IMG/VR virus record: IMGVR_UViG_3300020021_000298
Span: 1-23,888 of that record
DNA: 23,888 nucleotides
DNA from: a virus
Direction: 5' to 3' (one strand)
The first letter of the stretch is position 1. Each line of letters begins with the position of its first letter. A program made the position numbers and the translations under genes. Below the pieces are notes generated by a model, which searched no databases, had not been told where the DNA came from, and saw only the letters and a program-made list of their open reading frames with translations. This document shows positions 14,378 to 20,860 of the stretch, in pieces.

Positions 14378-15312
14378 GCCTACATACCCTTTATCGCCCT
14401 GAAACGTTTGATGACGTCTTAGGGCAAACTACAGTTGTCCGGTCATTGAAAAAAGTGATCAAGGATGGACGTGCTCATACGTTTCTCTTTGTAGGACCAG
14501 CTGGTACCGGCAAAACCACTCTAGCTCGTATCGTAGCCAACACTGTAGCCGGTAAAGGTATTGCAAACCTGATTGAATACGACGGCGCATCAAAATCTGG
14601 TGCTGACGATATCAGGACATTAATCACCTCGTTGATGTACAGGGCTATAGGTGAAAGTTCAGTCAAATTCGTCATTCTGGATGAATGTCAGAAGCTTTCA
14701 TCAGCTGCATGGACCGTATTGTTAAAACCAACCGAAGAGCCCCCAACGCACGTTTACTATGCATTTTGCACCACTGAGATAGCCAAGATACCCAAGGCTA
14801 TCCAAACACGGTTCCTGCGCTATGACTTGAAGCCTCTCAAAGAGGAGCTGATCCTTGATTTACTGGTTAAGGTGGCTGACGCAGAAAAACTGGAAATTAG
14901 TGACGACATTATTGAGGTTATTGCTGAAAATGCCGGAGGCAGCCCAAGGCAAGCTCTCGTTTACCTTGAGGCTTGCGTTTCGTGTCGATCAGTGGCTGAC
15001 GCACGCGACATTATGCGCTCTGCGGGCCAGAGCAAGGAACTGATTGACTTGGCACGCTGGCTTGTTGCGGGGAAGGGCTTGTCATGGGTCGAAGCTACTA
15101 AGTACGTGAAAGCCCTTGAGGGACAAGAAGCTGAGAGTTGCCGCATCATGCTATCCAACTACTTTGCCACCGTATTACTAGGGACAAAGGCTGACAAAGT
15201 GGCGGTGAGGCTCCTTAGTCTTATCGAGGCTTTTTCAAAACCGTATTACAGCTCTGACAAACTAGCTCCGCTTCTTTATTCAATAGGCTTAGCCCTAAAT
15301 CTGGACAGTTAA
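14374..15312 (+). CDS. Clamp-loader AAA+ ATPase (RFC small subunit / DnaX type)
   Basis: The 312-aa protein starts at TTG 14374, behind a strong GGAGGG (14360-14365); a TTG at 14353 lacks that support. Motifs: YRPETFDDVLGQ (7-18, RFC box), Walker A GPAGTGKT (41-48), Walker B ILDECQ (101-106), sensor FCTT, and QTRFLRYDL, the SRC-like arginine finger. This module opens and loads a sliding clamp at primer ends using ATP. It has no zinc-binding domain, unlike DnaX. Only one loader subunit is seen, so it may work as a homo-oligomer or with a partner encoded elsewhere. It is coupled to the J-domain gene by a 4-nt overlap, and lies beside the polymerase. Confidence 0.9.
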   Translation: MSLHTLYRPETFDDVLGQTTVVRSLKKVIKDGRAHTFLFVGPAGTGKTTLARIVANTVAGKGIANLIEYDGASKSGADDIRTLITSLMYRAIGESSVKFVILDECQKLSSAAWTVLLKPTEEPPTHVYYAFCTTEIAKIPKAIQTRFLRYDLKPLKEELILDLLVKVADAEKLEISDDIIEVIAENAGGSPRQALVYLEACVSCRSVADARDIMRSAGQSKELIDLARWLVAGKGLSWVEATKYVKALEGQEAESCRIMLSNYFATVLLGTKADKVAVRLLSLIEAFSKPYYSSDKLAPLLYSIGLALNLDS

Positions 15313-15459
15313 ATGGACCTGTACAAATACCTACTCGATGATCGTCAATGGAGAAAAGAACACCGTGTTGCCCATGCGAAGGCAATGCTTAAACAAGCTA
15401 AAACTCGCGAAGAACGTGAGTTTTGGCGTGATGTAATTGAAGCAAACGTTGGAGAGTAA
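15313..15459 (+). CDS. 48-aa charged helical protein
   Basis: This ORF starts one base after the clamp-loader stop (TAA then ATG sharing no base). The 48 residues are almost all charged or helix-forming (YLLDDRQWRKEHRVAHAKAML, KTREEREFWRDVIEAN), predicting one or two amphipathic helices. There is no obvious ribosome-binding site, so it depends on translation of the gene before it. It may be a small partner of the clamp loader, but nothing shows this beyond position. Confidence 0.6.
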   Translation: MDLYKYLLDDRQWRKEHRVAHAKAMLKQAKTREEREFWRDVIEANVGE

Positions 15460-15460
15460 G

Positions 15461-15628
15461 ATGGAATACCGTAAGCCCCAAGCGGGCATATGTGAGAAAT
15501 GCGGGTCAACAGATGATCTGTTGCCTTATGGTCTCAACAATGAACGCATCTGTTTTGACTGTGCGATAAAAAATCCCAACATCAGTTATGACCGCATGCG
15601 GGAAGTGCTTAAAGGAGGCCAATCATGA
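15461..15628 (+). CDS. Zinc-ribbon microprotein
   Basis: The start at ATG 15461 has GGAGAG (15451-15456) four bases upstream, better than a TTG at 15437. The 55 residues hold two Cys pairs (CEKC and CFDC) about 20 residues apart around LLPYGLNNERI, a classic zinc ribbon. A short C-terminal helix (YDRMREVLKGG) follows. It overlaps the next gene by 4 nt (ATGA). It belongs to a series of such microproteins in this window; function unknown. Confidence 0.65.
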   Translation: MEYRKPQAGICEKCGSTDDLLPYGLNNERICFDCAIKNPNISYDRMREVLKGGQS

Positions 15629-15864
15629 AGACAATCAAAATCAAAGGGGTGCTTATCCTCGATAAACTAACCGATTCGTATGTCCTACATGGGGACGGTG
15701 AAAAATCATCAACAGACATGTTCAAGCTCCTCACAGGCGGTCAAGAACCTTTGTGGAATTATGACCCAGCTGGGGATGCAGCACATGCCGTTGAATTTGA
15801 GGTAACAGTTCCTGAACTAGAGATAGAAGCACCAACAGAAAAAGTGGATGATCCCTTTAGCTGA
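15625..15864 (+). CDS. Small acidic protein of unknown function
   Basis: The 79-residue product begins with a beta hairpin (TIKIKGVLILDKLTDSYVLHGDGEKSS) and ends in an acidic tail (ELEIEAPTEKVDDPFS). It is preceded by AGGAGG (15612-15618 area) and an ATGA overlap with the zinc microprotein, and overlaps the next gene by 17 nt. No motif is recognised. Acidic C-terminal tails of this kind often bind ssDNA-binding or recombination proteins, and both lie downstream, but that is inference. Confidence 0.65.
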   Translation: MKTIKIKGVLILDKLTDSYVLHGDGEKSSTDMFKLLTGGQEPLWNYDPAGDAAHAVEFEVTVPELEIEAPTEKVDDPFS

Positions 15865-16336
15865 TTTACAGCAACAGCTAGCTATCGACAAGTCCGTGCT
15901 TGATGATGAAGTCATCAGGCAACCTGTCCTATTCTACACTATCAGTGAAGCGCTGACTGATGCCCTTGCTAGACGAGATGGTGCAAAAGAAGCACTGGCA
16001 TTTGTAGATGCTGAAATGGATAATGTCTGCCGCAGAAAACTATCCAAGGGTGATGCCAAAGTCACTGAGAAAATGGTTCAAAACCACGTACAATGCAGCT
16101 ATGAACATGGAAAAGCATTCGACGTCTATTTGAAAGCCAAGACCTATGCTGATAAGCTTCTAGCCCTCAAGGAAGCGTTTCAACAGCGCAGTTATATGTT
16201 GCGTGATCTTGTTTCCTTGTACTCAGCCAACTATTATGAAGCCTCTTCCATCAAACCTACGCAAGCCACGGAAGCTTCTCACTACAACGCAAACCGTGTA
16301 CGTATGTCTAATGCGAGAGCAGCTAGAGGCAAATGA
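15848..16336 (+). CDS. UvsY-like recombination mediator candidate
   Basis: The 162-aa protein is all-helical and starts ADLQQQLAIDKSVLDDEVIRQP, followed by long charged helices (EALAFVDAEMDNVCRRKL, KAFDVYLKAKTYADKLLALKEAF) and RDLVSLYSANYYEASS. T4 UvsY (137 aa) has a similar helical build and a LEDLQEEL start, and loads UvsX recombinase onto ssDNA coated with gp32. This gene lies just before the gp32-like and RecA/UvsX-like genes, which fits that role. The similarity is seen by eye and is weak in sequence. Otherwise it is an uncharacterised phage helical protein. Confidence 0.5.
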   Translation: MIPLADLQQQLAIDKSVLDDEVIRQPVLFYTISEALTDALARRDGAKEALAFVDAEMDNVCRRKLSKGDAKVTEKMVQNHVQCSYEHGKAFDVYLKAKTYADKLLALKEAFQQRSYMLRDLVSLYSANYYEASSIKPTQATEASHYNANRVRMSNARAARGK

Positions 16337-16485
16337 TGGATGGCGTGACATTTCTATTTTTGATTGCCTTTGCCGGATGTATCATTTACCTGCTGGGTCA
16401 CTCATTTATAGCCTCCTTCTTCAAACATAAGGAGGAGTTGATCAAGCGCACAACTCAATATGTGAAAGGTGATCGGAATGGCTAA
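16333..16485 (+). CDS. 50-aa single-pass membrane protein
   Basis: ATG 16333 overlaps the previous stop (ATGA); 16336 is an alternative start. The product has one hydrophobic helix (VTFLFLIAFAGCIIYLLGHSFIASFF) and a basic C-terminal tail (KHKEELIKRTTQYVKGDRN), which predicts an N-out or inner-membrane topology with the tail in the cytoplasm. It overlaps the ssDNA-binding protein start by 8 nt, so it is translated with it. Function unknown; nothing suggests holin activity beyond one membrane span. Confidence 0.6.
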   Translation: MMDGVTFLFLIAFAGCIIYLLGHSFIASFFKHKEELIKRTTQYVKGDRNG

Positions 16486-17590
16486 GAAGGAAGAGCGTGG
16501 TTTCAGGTATCAGAAGCGTGACAAGGAAACGCTGAAAGAACGAGCCAATATGAAAGGTGGCAACTATGACACCTTCATCAAGCCGAAATTCAAACAATGG
16601 AAGCCAAAAGAGGGAAAAAACCTTATCCGCATACTTCCCCCTACATGGGATAATGCCCGTCACTATGGATATGATATTTTCATCAATTTCAATATTGGAG
16701 CAGATAATCAATCATATCTTTCCTTGAGTAAGCATGACAAGGGTGATGATCCCCTTGTGGAAGCCCGACGTGAAGCTCAAGCCGAGGGTGACAAAGCTCT
16801 TGCCAAAGCCCTCAACCCGTCACGACGCATCCTTTACTGGATCATCGATCGAAATGACGAGGATGAAGGCCCCCTGCTTTGGGCTGCACCTTTCACCTTT
16901 GACAAATCCCTCAGCAACCTTTGCATTGATGAAGACACCAAGGATGTGATTTTCATTGATGACCCTGCTGATGGTCATGACGTGCGCTTCTATCGTGAAG
17001 GTACTGGTCTGAACACCACCTATGATCCAAGCAAGATGAAGGTGCTTAAAGCTTCAAACATCCACGAGGATGAAGGAATTGAGCAGGATTGGCTTGATTT
17101 CATTTATGACAACCCCATCCCAGAAACATTGAATTTCTACGAGTACGACCATATCAAGGCTACTTTTGATGGTCAGGCGGGACGTCAGGATGAGGATGAG
17201 GATGAAAAGCCTGCACCGCGTCGTAAACGTGAAGTAAAAGAAGACGCAGCACCACGGCGACGCACACGGCATGACCCTGAGGATGAAGAAACCACGCCAA
17301 AGAAACGTGGCCCTCGTGAAGACCCTGACGATGAAGATCTTGAAGAAAGTCCAAAACACCGTGGCCGTACAAGGGCGCGCTCTGACATGGACGTCCCTGA
17401 AGGTGAAGATGAAGAAACACCTAAATCCAATGGACGTCGACGTACACGCCCTGAACCTGAGGATGATGAAGAAATCCCTTCGACCCGCCGTACAAGAGGG
17501 TCAGACGCTGACGAGGAGGAAGGTAGCGGCAGCCTCCGTGATCGTATAGCGAGGCGTCGCAGTCGTACCTCAGACAATGACAGAGGCTAG
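16478..17590 (+). CDS. Gp32-like ssDNA-binding protein with charged disordered tail
   Basis: The 370-aa protein starts at ATG 16478 (AAGG about eight bases upstream; GTG 16469 is less likely). The N-terminal basic stretch and the core (FKQWKPKEGKNLIRILPP, then RILYWIIDRNDEDEGPLLWAAPFTF) resemble the phage gp32-like ssDNA-binding family, which coats single-stranded DNA during replication and recombination. The zinc finger of T4 gp32 is absent: only one Cys is present. From about residue 237 to the end, roughly 130 residues alternate acidic clusters (DEDEDE, EDEET, EDDEE) and Arg/Lys clusters (PRRKR, PRRRTR, GRRRTR), a long repeat-like disordered tail instead of the short acidic tip usual in gp32. 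The tail may bind several partners or drive condensates. Confidence 0.8.
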   Translation: MAKKEERGFRYQKRDKETLKERANMKGGNYDTFIKPKFKQWKPKEGKNLIRILPPTWDNARHYGYDIFINFNIGADNQSYLSLSKHDKGDDPLVEARREAQAEGDKALAKALNPSRRILYWIIDRNDEDEGPLLWAAPFTFDKSLSNLCIDEDTKDVIFIDDPADGHDVRFYREGTGLNTTYDPSKMKVLKASNIHEDEGIEQDWLDFIYDNPIPETLNFYEYDHIKATFDGQAGRQDEDEDEKPAPRRKREVKEDAAPRRRTRHDPEDEETTPKKRGPREDPDDEDLEESPKHRGRTRARSDMDVPEGEDEETPKSNGRRRTRPEPEDDEEIPSTRRTRGSDADEEEGSGSLRDRIARRRSRTSDNDRG

Positions 17591-17750
17591 ACGTAACGAA
17601 ATACTAAGGCGGGCGGGTAAGGACATCTGCCCGCCCATGAACGATGAAATACCATATGCTCGCTGGGAGCATGAACGACAGGTCATCAATCGAGCAGGTT
17701 ACCGAACTTGGTTCGAGCTTTTGAAGGATAGACATGCCAAAAGCAGTTAA
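17577..17750 (+). CDS. 57-aa basic protein of unknown function
   Basis: This frame is open from ATG 17577 (inside the end of the ssDNA-binding gene) to TAA 17750. The product is rich in Arg, Glu and Trp (TEARRNEILRRAGKD, YARWEHERQVINRAGYRTWFELL). An internal ATG at 17637 follows a G+C-rich inverted repeat and would give 37 residues. Neither start has a good ribosome-binding site, so it may rely on read-through by ribosomes finishing the upstream gene. It overlaps the next gene by 17 nt. Unknown function. Confidence 0.5.
   Translation: MTEARRNEILRRAGKDICPPMNDEIPYARWEHERQVINRAGYRTWFELLKDRHAKSS
17611..17636 (+). other. Inverted repeat GGGCGGG...CCCGCCC
   Basis: GGGCGGG (17611-17617) and CCCGCCC (17630-17636) are perfect complements across a 12-nt loop, just before an in-frame ATG at 17637 and after the ssDNA-binding protein stop. 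There is no T-run, so a terminator is unlikely. It could tune expression between the ssDNA-binding gene and recombinase genes. Confidence 0.5.
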
Positions 17751-18015
17751 CAAGGCCGCCCCAAAACCTACTCCTGAGCAAGAAGCTGACTATGCTTTAA
17801 GTGTAAAGATGATCCAAGATATTCGTGATTTTTGGGTTAAACAATCTGCTGACACAACAATCGATCAATTTAAATTATACCGAATCGGGGTAGTAGCCTT
17901 CTCACAATGGGCCTCTATCTTGGGGGTAGACATTGGGATGACCGTTGAACAATTCACCAATGTATGTCGCGCCAACTTCGAGCAGGCCTATGCCCAAGCC
18001 CCCAAATTTGGCTAA
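17734..18015 (+). CDS. Small helical protein before recA-like gene
   Basis: The 93-aa protein starts with AAGGA about seven bases upstream (17724-17728 region) and a Pro/Ala/Lys-rich N-terminus. It is then all helix: EADYALSVKMIQDIRDFWVKQ, IDQFKLYRIGVVAFSQWASILG and TVEQFTNVCRANFEQAYAQAP. It overlaps the recombinase start by 26 nt. No motif is recognised. The location between the ssDNA-binding and RecA-like genes suggests a recombination accessory role. Confidence 0.65.
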   Translation: MPKAVNKAAPKPTPEQEADYALSVKMIQDIRDFWVKQSADTTIDQFKLYRIGVVAFSQWASILGVDIGMTVEQFTNVCRANFEQAYAQAPKFG

Positions 18016-19024
18016 GCGTGTTCGAGTACGGACAGCCAAACCAAAGAATTCATACTTCACGGATGAAAAGACAAACATCAAGTTTGTCAGCACCGGCTGC
18101 GCTCTGCTTGATTGCGCTCTTGGAGGTGGCATAGCCATAGGCCGCACCGCTAACGTCGTTGGTGACAAGAGCACGGCTAAAACTGGCACTGCTACCGAAG
18201 TCATGATCAATTTTGCTTTAACTTACCCTCAAGGCAGAATTGCCTATCGTGAGACTGAAGCAGCATGGGATGACAGCTACGCTGAAGCTATGGGCTTGCC
18301 GCTTGACCGAATTGACTTTGGTGACCGCAAAAACCCAATCATCACGGTAGAAGACTTTCACGTCGACTTTGAGGCTTTCTGTGATGCTCAAAAGGGTGAG
18401 CCGGGCATTTACGTCCTTGACTCGTTTGATGCCCTGTCAGATGACGCTGAAATGGCGCGTGACATAGACAAACCGTCATATGGTGCGGCTAAAGCCAAGA
18501 AAATGAGTGAGATGTTTCGCAAGATCACGCGTAAACAGGAGAAGGCCAATGTACTACTATTTATCGTATCCCAAGTGCGAGACAATATTGGTGCCCTTTT
18601 TGGTGAGAAGCACAAGCGCAGCGGTGGAAAAGCCTTGGACTTTTACGCTAGTCAGGTGTTCTGGCTTGCTCATATCAAGATACTGAAACGTGAAATCAAA
18701 AAGGTGGAACGCCCTTACGGCATTGAGATACTAGCCAAGGTCAAGAAAAACAAAGTAGGCATGCCGTTCCGTGAAGCCCAATTCACCTTTGAATTTGGTT
18801 TCGGCATTAATGACCTTCTTGCCAGTGTAGTTTGGCTCAATCAGGTCGATAGGCTAGATGCCATTGACTTGAAGAAGGGTGAGTTCAAAGAATACGTGAA
18901 AGAGATCTCAAGCATGCCAACTGACGAATACAGAGTTGAACGTGCACGGGCGACAGCAGCTGTTAAGCAGGTATGGTCTGAGATAGAGACAACCTTCCTA
19001 CCCAAAAGGCAGAAGTACGTATGA
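17990..19024 (+). CDS. recA: RecA/UvsX-like recombinase
   Basis: The 344-aa protein (from ATG 17990; a TTG at 17945 would add 15 residues) has a RecA ATPase core. Walker A is GDKSTAKT (58-65), with Ala in place of the usual second Gly. YRETEAAWDD carries the catalytic acidic residues and GIYVLDSFDAL is Walker B. VSQVRDNIGALFG and SGGKALDFYAS match the loop regions that grip DNA. It would form nucleoprotein filaments that pair homologous DNA, driving recombination-dependent replication and repair. It is slightly shorter than E. coli RecA (353 aa). It overlaps the FkbM gene by 4 nt, and lies just after the ssDNA-binding protein as in T4-type logic. Confidence 0.9.
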   Translation: MPKPPNLAKRVRVRTAKPKNSYFTDEKTNIKFVSTGCALLDCALGGGIAIGRTANVVGDKSTAKTGTATEVMINFALTYPQGRIAYRETEAAWDDSYAEAMGLPLDRIDFGDRKNPIITVEDFHVDFEAFCDAQKGEPGIYVLDSFDALSDDAEMARDIDKPSYGAAKAKKMSEMFRKITRKQEKANVLLFIVSQVRDNIGALFGEKHKRSGGKALDFYASQVFWLAHIKILKREIKKVERPYGIEILAKVKKNKVGMPFREAQFTFEFGFGINDLLASVVWLNQVDRLDAIDLKKGEFKEYVKEISSMPTDEYRVERARATAAVKQVWSEIETTFLPKRQKYV

Positions 19025-19782
19025 CACCTTTTATCCTAGCCTCAACTGCCTATGGCCCCATGATCATCAGCAGGATGGATACAGGTGTCAGTTGGCAGTT
19101 GTTCATGGTAGGGACCCATGAAGCTGAAGTTGTGTCTTTTGTGACAGAGCTAAGCACTGAATGCCTAGAACGCTATGACAAAGGCGTCCACATTGTTGAT
19201 GTCGGAGCTAATGTAGGTACCTGTACCGTACCATGGGCAAAGCACTGCAAAGGATGGGGGCATGTGACAGCCTTTGAGCCACAAGAGCGCATCTATTATG
19301 CGCTGGCAGGAAATGTCGCATTGAATAATTTGATGAACGTTAAAGCAGTCCACGGAGCAGTTTCCAACCTGTCAGGAACCATGCGTGTCCCTAGAATAAA
19401 CTATGAAGTCCTTTCCAATTTTGGTGGAATTGCCATGCGTGACGGTTTGTTGGTTCATGGCCCCGGACAAGAGCTGTCCTATGACAGCCATGATATGGAT
19501 GTTGTAAATTGTTTTGCTTTGGATGATTCCAAACTAGGCCGTCTTGATATCTTGAAGATAGACGTTGAAGGTATGGAAATGGACGTGCTTAAAGGTGCAC
19601 AAGCCACCATTATGAGGCTAAGACCAATAGTGATCACTGAATGGATTCACTGTGGCAAAGATGTAATAAAAGCTGCTTTGTTTAACTTTGAACACTTCCT
19701 GCTAGGTGGGAACATAGTTAGTGTGCCGATGCCAGAAACACGCATGCGAGACTTTGTCTTTCATAAGCTAGATCATGCGTAA
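19021..19782 (+). CDS. FkbM-family methyltransferase
   Basis: The 253-aa protein is a SAM-dependent methyltransferase of the FkbM family. Motif I is VDVGANVGTCTVPWA; TAFEPQERIYYALAGNVALNN is the acidic strand-two end and following helix. ILKIDVEGMEMDVLKGA is the family signature and IVITEWI follows. Family members O-methylate sugars and other small molecules or surface glycans. It begins with an ATGA overlap on the recombinase, so it is expressed with DNA-repair genes, an unexpected setting. It may modify a phage or host glycan, or a hypermodified base; the substrate cannot be read here. No signal peptide is seen. Confidence 0.85.
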   Translation: MTPFILASTAYGPMIISRMDTGVSWQLFMVGTHEAEVVSFVTELSTECLERYDKGVHIVDVGANVGTCTVPWAKHCKGWGHVTAFEPQERIYYALAGNVALNNLMNVKAVHGAVSNLSGTMRVPRINYEVLSNFGGIAMRDGLLVHGPGQELSYDSHDMDVVNCFALDDSKLGRLDILKIDVEGMEMDVLKGAQATIMRLRPIVITEWIHCGKDVIKAALFNFEHFLLGGNIVSVPMPETRMRDFVFHKLDHA

Positions 19783-20290
19783 AGGTGGTGGAAAACAGAA
19801 AGGTGCAGCCTTTGAACGAGAGGTCTGTGTTATACTTTCCAAGTGGATCACCTGTAGTAAAAGCGAGGATGTCTTTTGGCGAAGCGCCATGTCCGGTGGG
19901 CGTGCCACAGTGGCTCATGCCAAAGGGACGCGACTTGCTTCTCAAGCCGGAGATATATCTTGCATATCTCCGATGGGGAATCGGTTTATCAGCACCTTTG
20001 CCGTTGAATGTAAATTCTACGCCAAGCTTGACTATGAAGGCCTCCTTACTGGGAAAGGCAAGCTCCTTAACTTTTGGGCTGAAATCAATAGACAAGCCGC
20101 GCGGTACCAAAAACTTCCATTTTTAGTGTGTCGTCAAAACCGCATGCATCCTCATGTGTGCCTTGATAAAGCGGGTATGCGCAAACTAGGTTTGCATGAT
20201 ATCCGGACGACCCTAATAAGTACTCCGCATGATCTGTATATCCTTGATCTAACAAAGTTCGTCAAGATATGCAGGCCATTCGTGAACTGA
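19775..20290 (+). CDS. PD-(D/E)XK nuclease (resolvase-like)
   Basis: The 171-aa protein has the catalytic pattern of the PD-(D/E)XK superfamily. Glu16 lies in FEREV, Asp60 in AGDIS and Glu78-x-Lys80 in VECKFY. FWRSAMSGGRAT (34-45) between the first two is typical of phage nucleases of this type, some of which act as Holliday-junction resolvases. It would cut branched DNA using Mg2+. It overlaps the FkbM gene by 8 nt. Context (RecA-like, Mre11/Rad50) fits branch resolution or end processing. A restriction-like activity is the alternative. Confidence 0.8.
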   Translation: MRKGGGKQKGAAFEREVCVILSKWITCSKSEDVFWRSAMSGGRATVAHAKGTRLASQAGDISCISPMGNRFISTFAVECKFYAKLDYEGLLTGKGKLLNFWAEINRQAARYQKLPFLVCRQNRMHPHVCLDKAGMRKLGLHDIRTTLISTPHDLYILDLTKFVKICRPFVN

Positions 20291-20295
20291 CCGAG

Positions 20296-20310
20296 CTGAG
20301 CGGTACTCAG
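20296..20310 (+). other. Short hairpin upstream of terB
   Basis: CTGAG (20296-20300) pairs with CTCAG (20306-20310) around CGGTA, six bases after the nuclease stop. It lies in the only gap between the recombination genes and the Ter genes. It is short, with no T-run; it may be chance. Confidence 0.3.
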
Positions 20311-20333
20311 TAAAACAGTAGGAGCTAAAACTT

Positions 20334-20795
20334 ATGTCTTTTCTATCCGCACTTAAGAGTGCCCTTTCGAGTGGGGCAAAGGAACTGAACAAGGAGTATG
20401 GGAAATCCGAAGACTTCCTCAATGCAGTCTGTGCGTCCTGCGCACTGATTGCCTATGCGGACGGTGAGTTGGAAGATTCTGAGAAAAAGAAGGCAATGGA
20501 GGTGCTGACCGGGCACACCCAACTTTCTTCCCTCTATCAGCGTGCCCAAATTGAAAACGCGCTGAATTCTGCCCTCAGCCACGCTCAAACCGCCAGCGGC
20601 AAGCAAGAACTTGCACGTAACCTTGATAAGGTCTTGCAGCTGCCCAATGGGGCTCAAATGGCCGATGACGTCTATCTGGTTGCGGTGGACGTTGCTTCAT
20701 CAAACTCGCACCACACTATTGGTGAAGATGAGCAGAAGGTTCTTGACCGCTTGGCCAAGCGCCTTAATGTCGACCCCTCCAAGTTCGAGTTCTAA
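20334..20795 (+). CDS. terB: TerB-family protein
   Basis: The 153-aa protein matches TerB-type tellurite resistance proteins: a helical fold with AYADGELEDSEKKK (around residues 40-53) and a second related acidic segment TIGEDEQKVLDRLAKRLN. TerB proteins are cytoplasmic, bind metal through acidic residues, and act with TerC at the inner membrane. AGGAGC (20321-20326) lies seven bases before the ATG. It is followed 65 nt later by terC, so this is a two-gene Ter unit. Start MSFLSALKSALSSGAKELNK is amphipathic and may touch the membrane. Confidence 0.87.
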   Translation: MSFLSALKSALSSGAKELNKEYGKSEDFLNAVCASCALIAYADGELEDSEKKKAMEVLTGHTQLSSLYQRAQIENALNSALSHAQTASGKQELARNLDKVLQLPNGAQMADDVYLVAVDVASSNSHHTIGEDEQKVLDRLAKRLNVDPSKFEF

Positions 20796-20817
20796 TACCT
20801 GCGAGGAGCTAAGATGG

Positions 20818-20844
20818 GTGCTGCCTAAAAACAGCACTCATTTT
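20818..20844 (+). terminator. Terminator-like hairpin between terB and terC, with a 4-codon ORF
   Basis: GTGCTG (20818-20823) pairs with CAGCAC (20832-20837) around an 8-nt A-rich loop and is followed by TCATTTT. A strong GAGGAGC sits seven bases before ATG 20814, which opens a four-residue frame (MGAA, stop 20826-20828) that ends in the hairpin loop. This layout resembles an attenuator or partial terminator controlling terC. Confidence 0.4.
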
Positions 20845-20860
20845 AGTTTGGAGACCTGAG

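Noticed and set aside
16333-16485. Holin for lysis
   Set aside because: One membrane helix in a replication operon with no endolysin nearby is not enough evidence.
17185-17577. Long minus-strand ORF (130 aa, Arg/Ser-rich)
   Set aside because: It is the mirror of the Asp/Glu/Arg repeat tail of the ssDNA-binding protein; its low-complexity Ser/Arg composition comes from the repeat codons, and no ribosome-binding site or family signal is seen.
20296-20310. Terminator after the nuclease gene
   Set aside because: Only five base pairs and no T-run; kept as a weak hairpin only.
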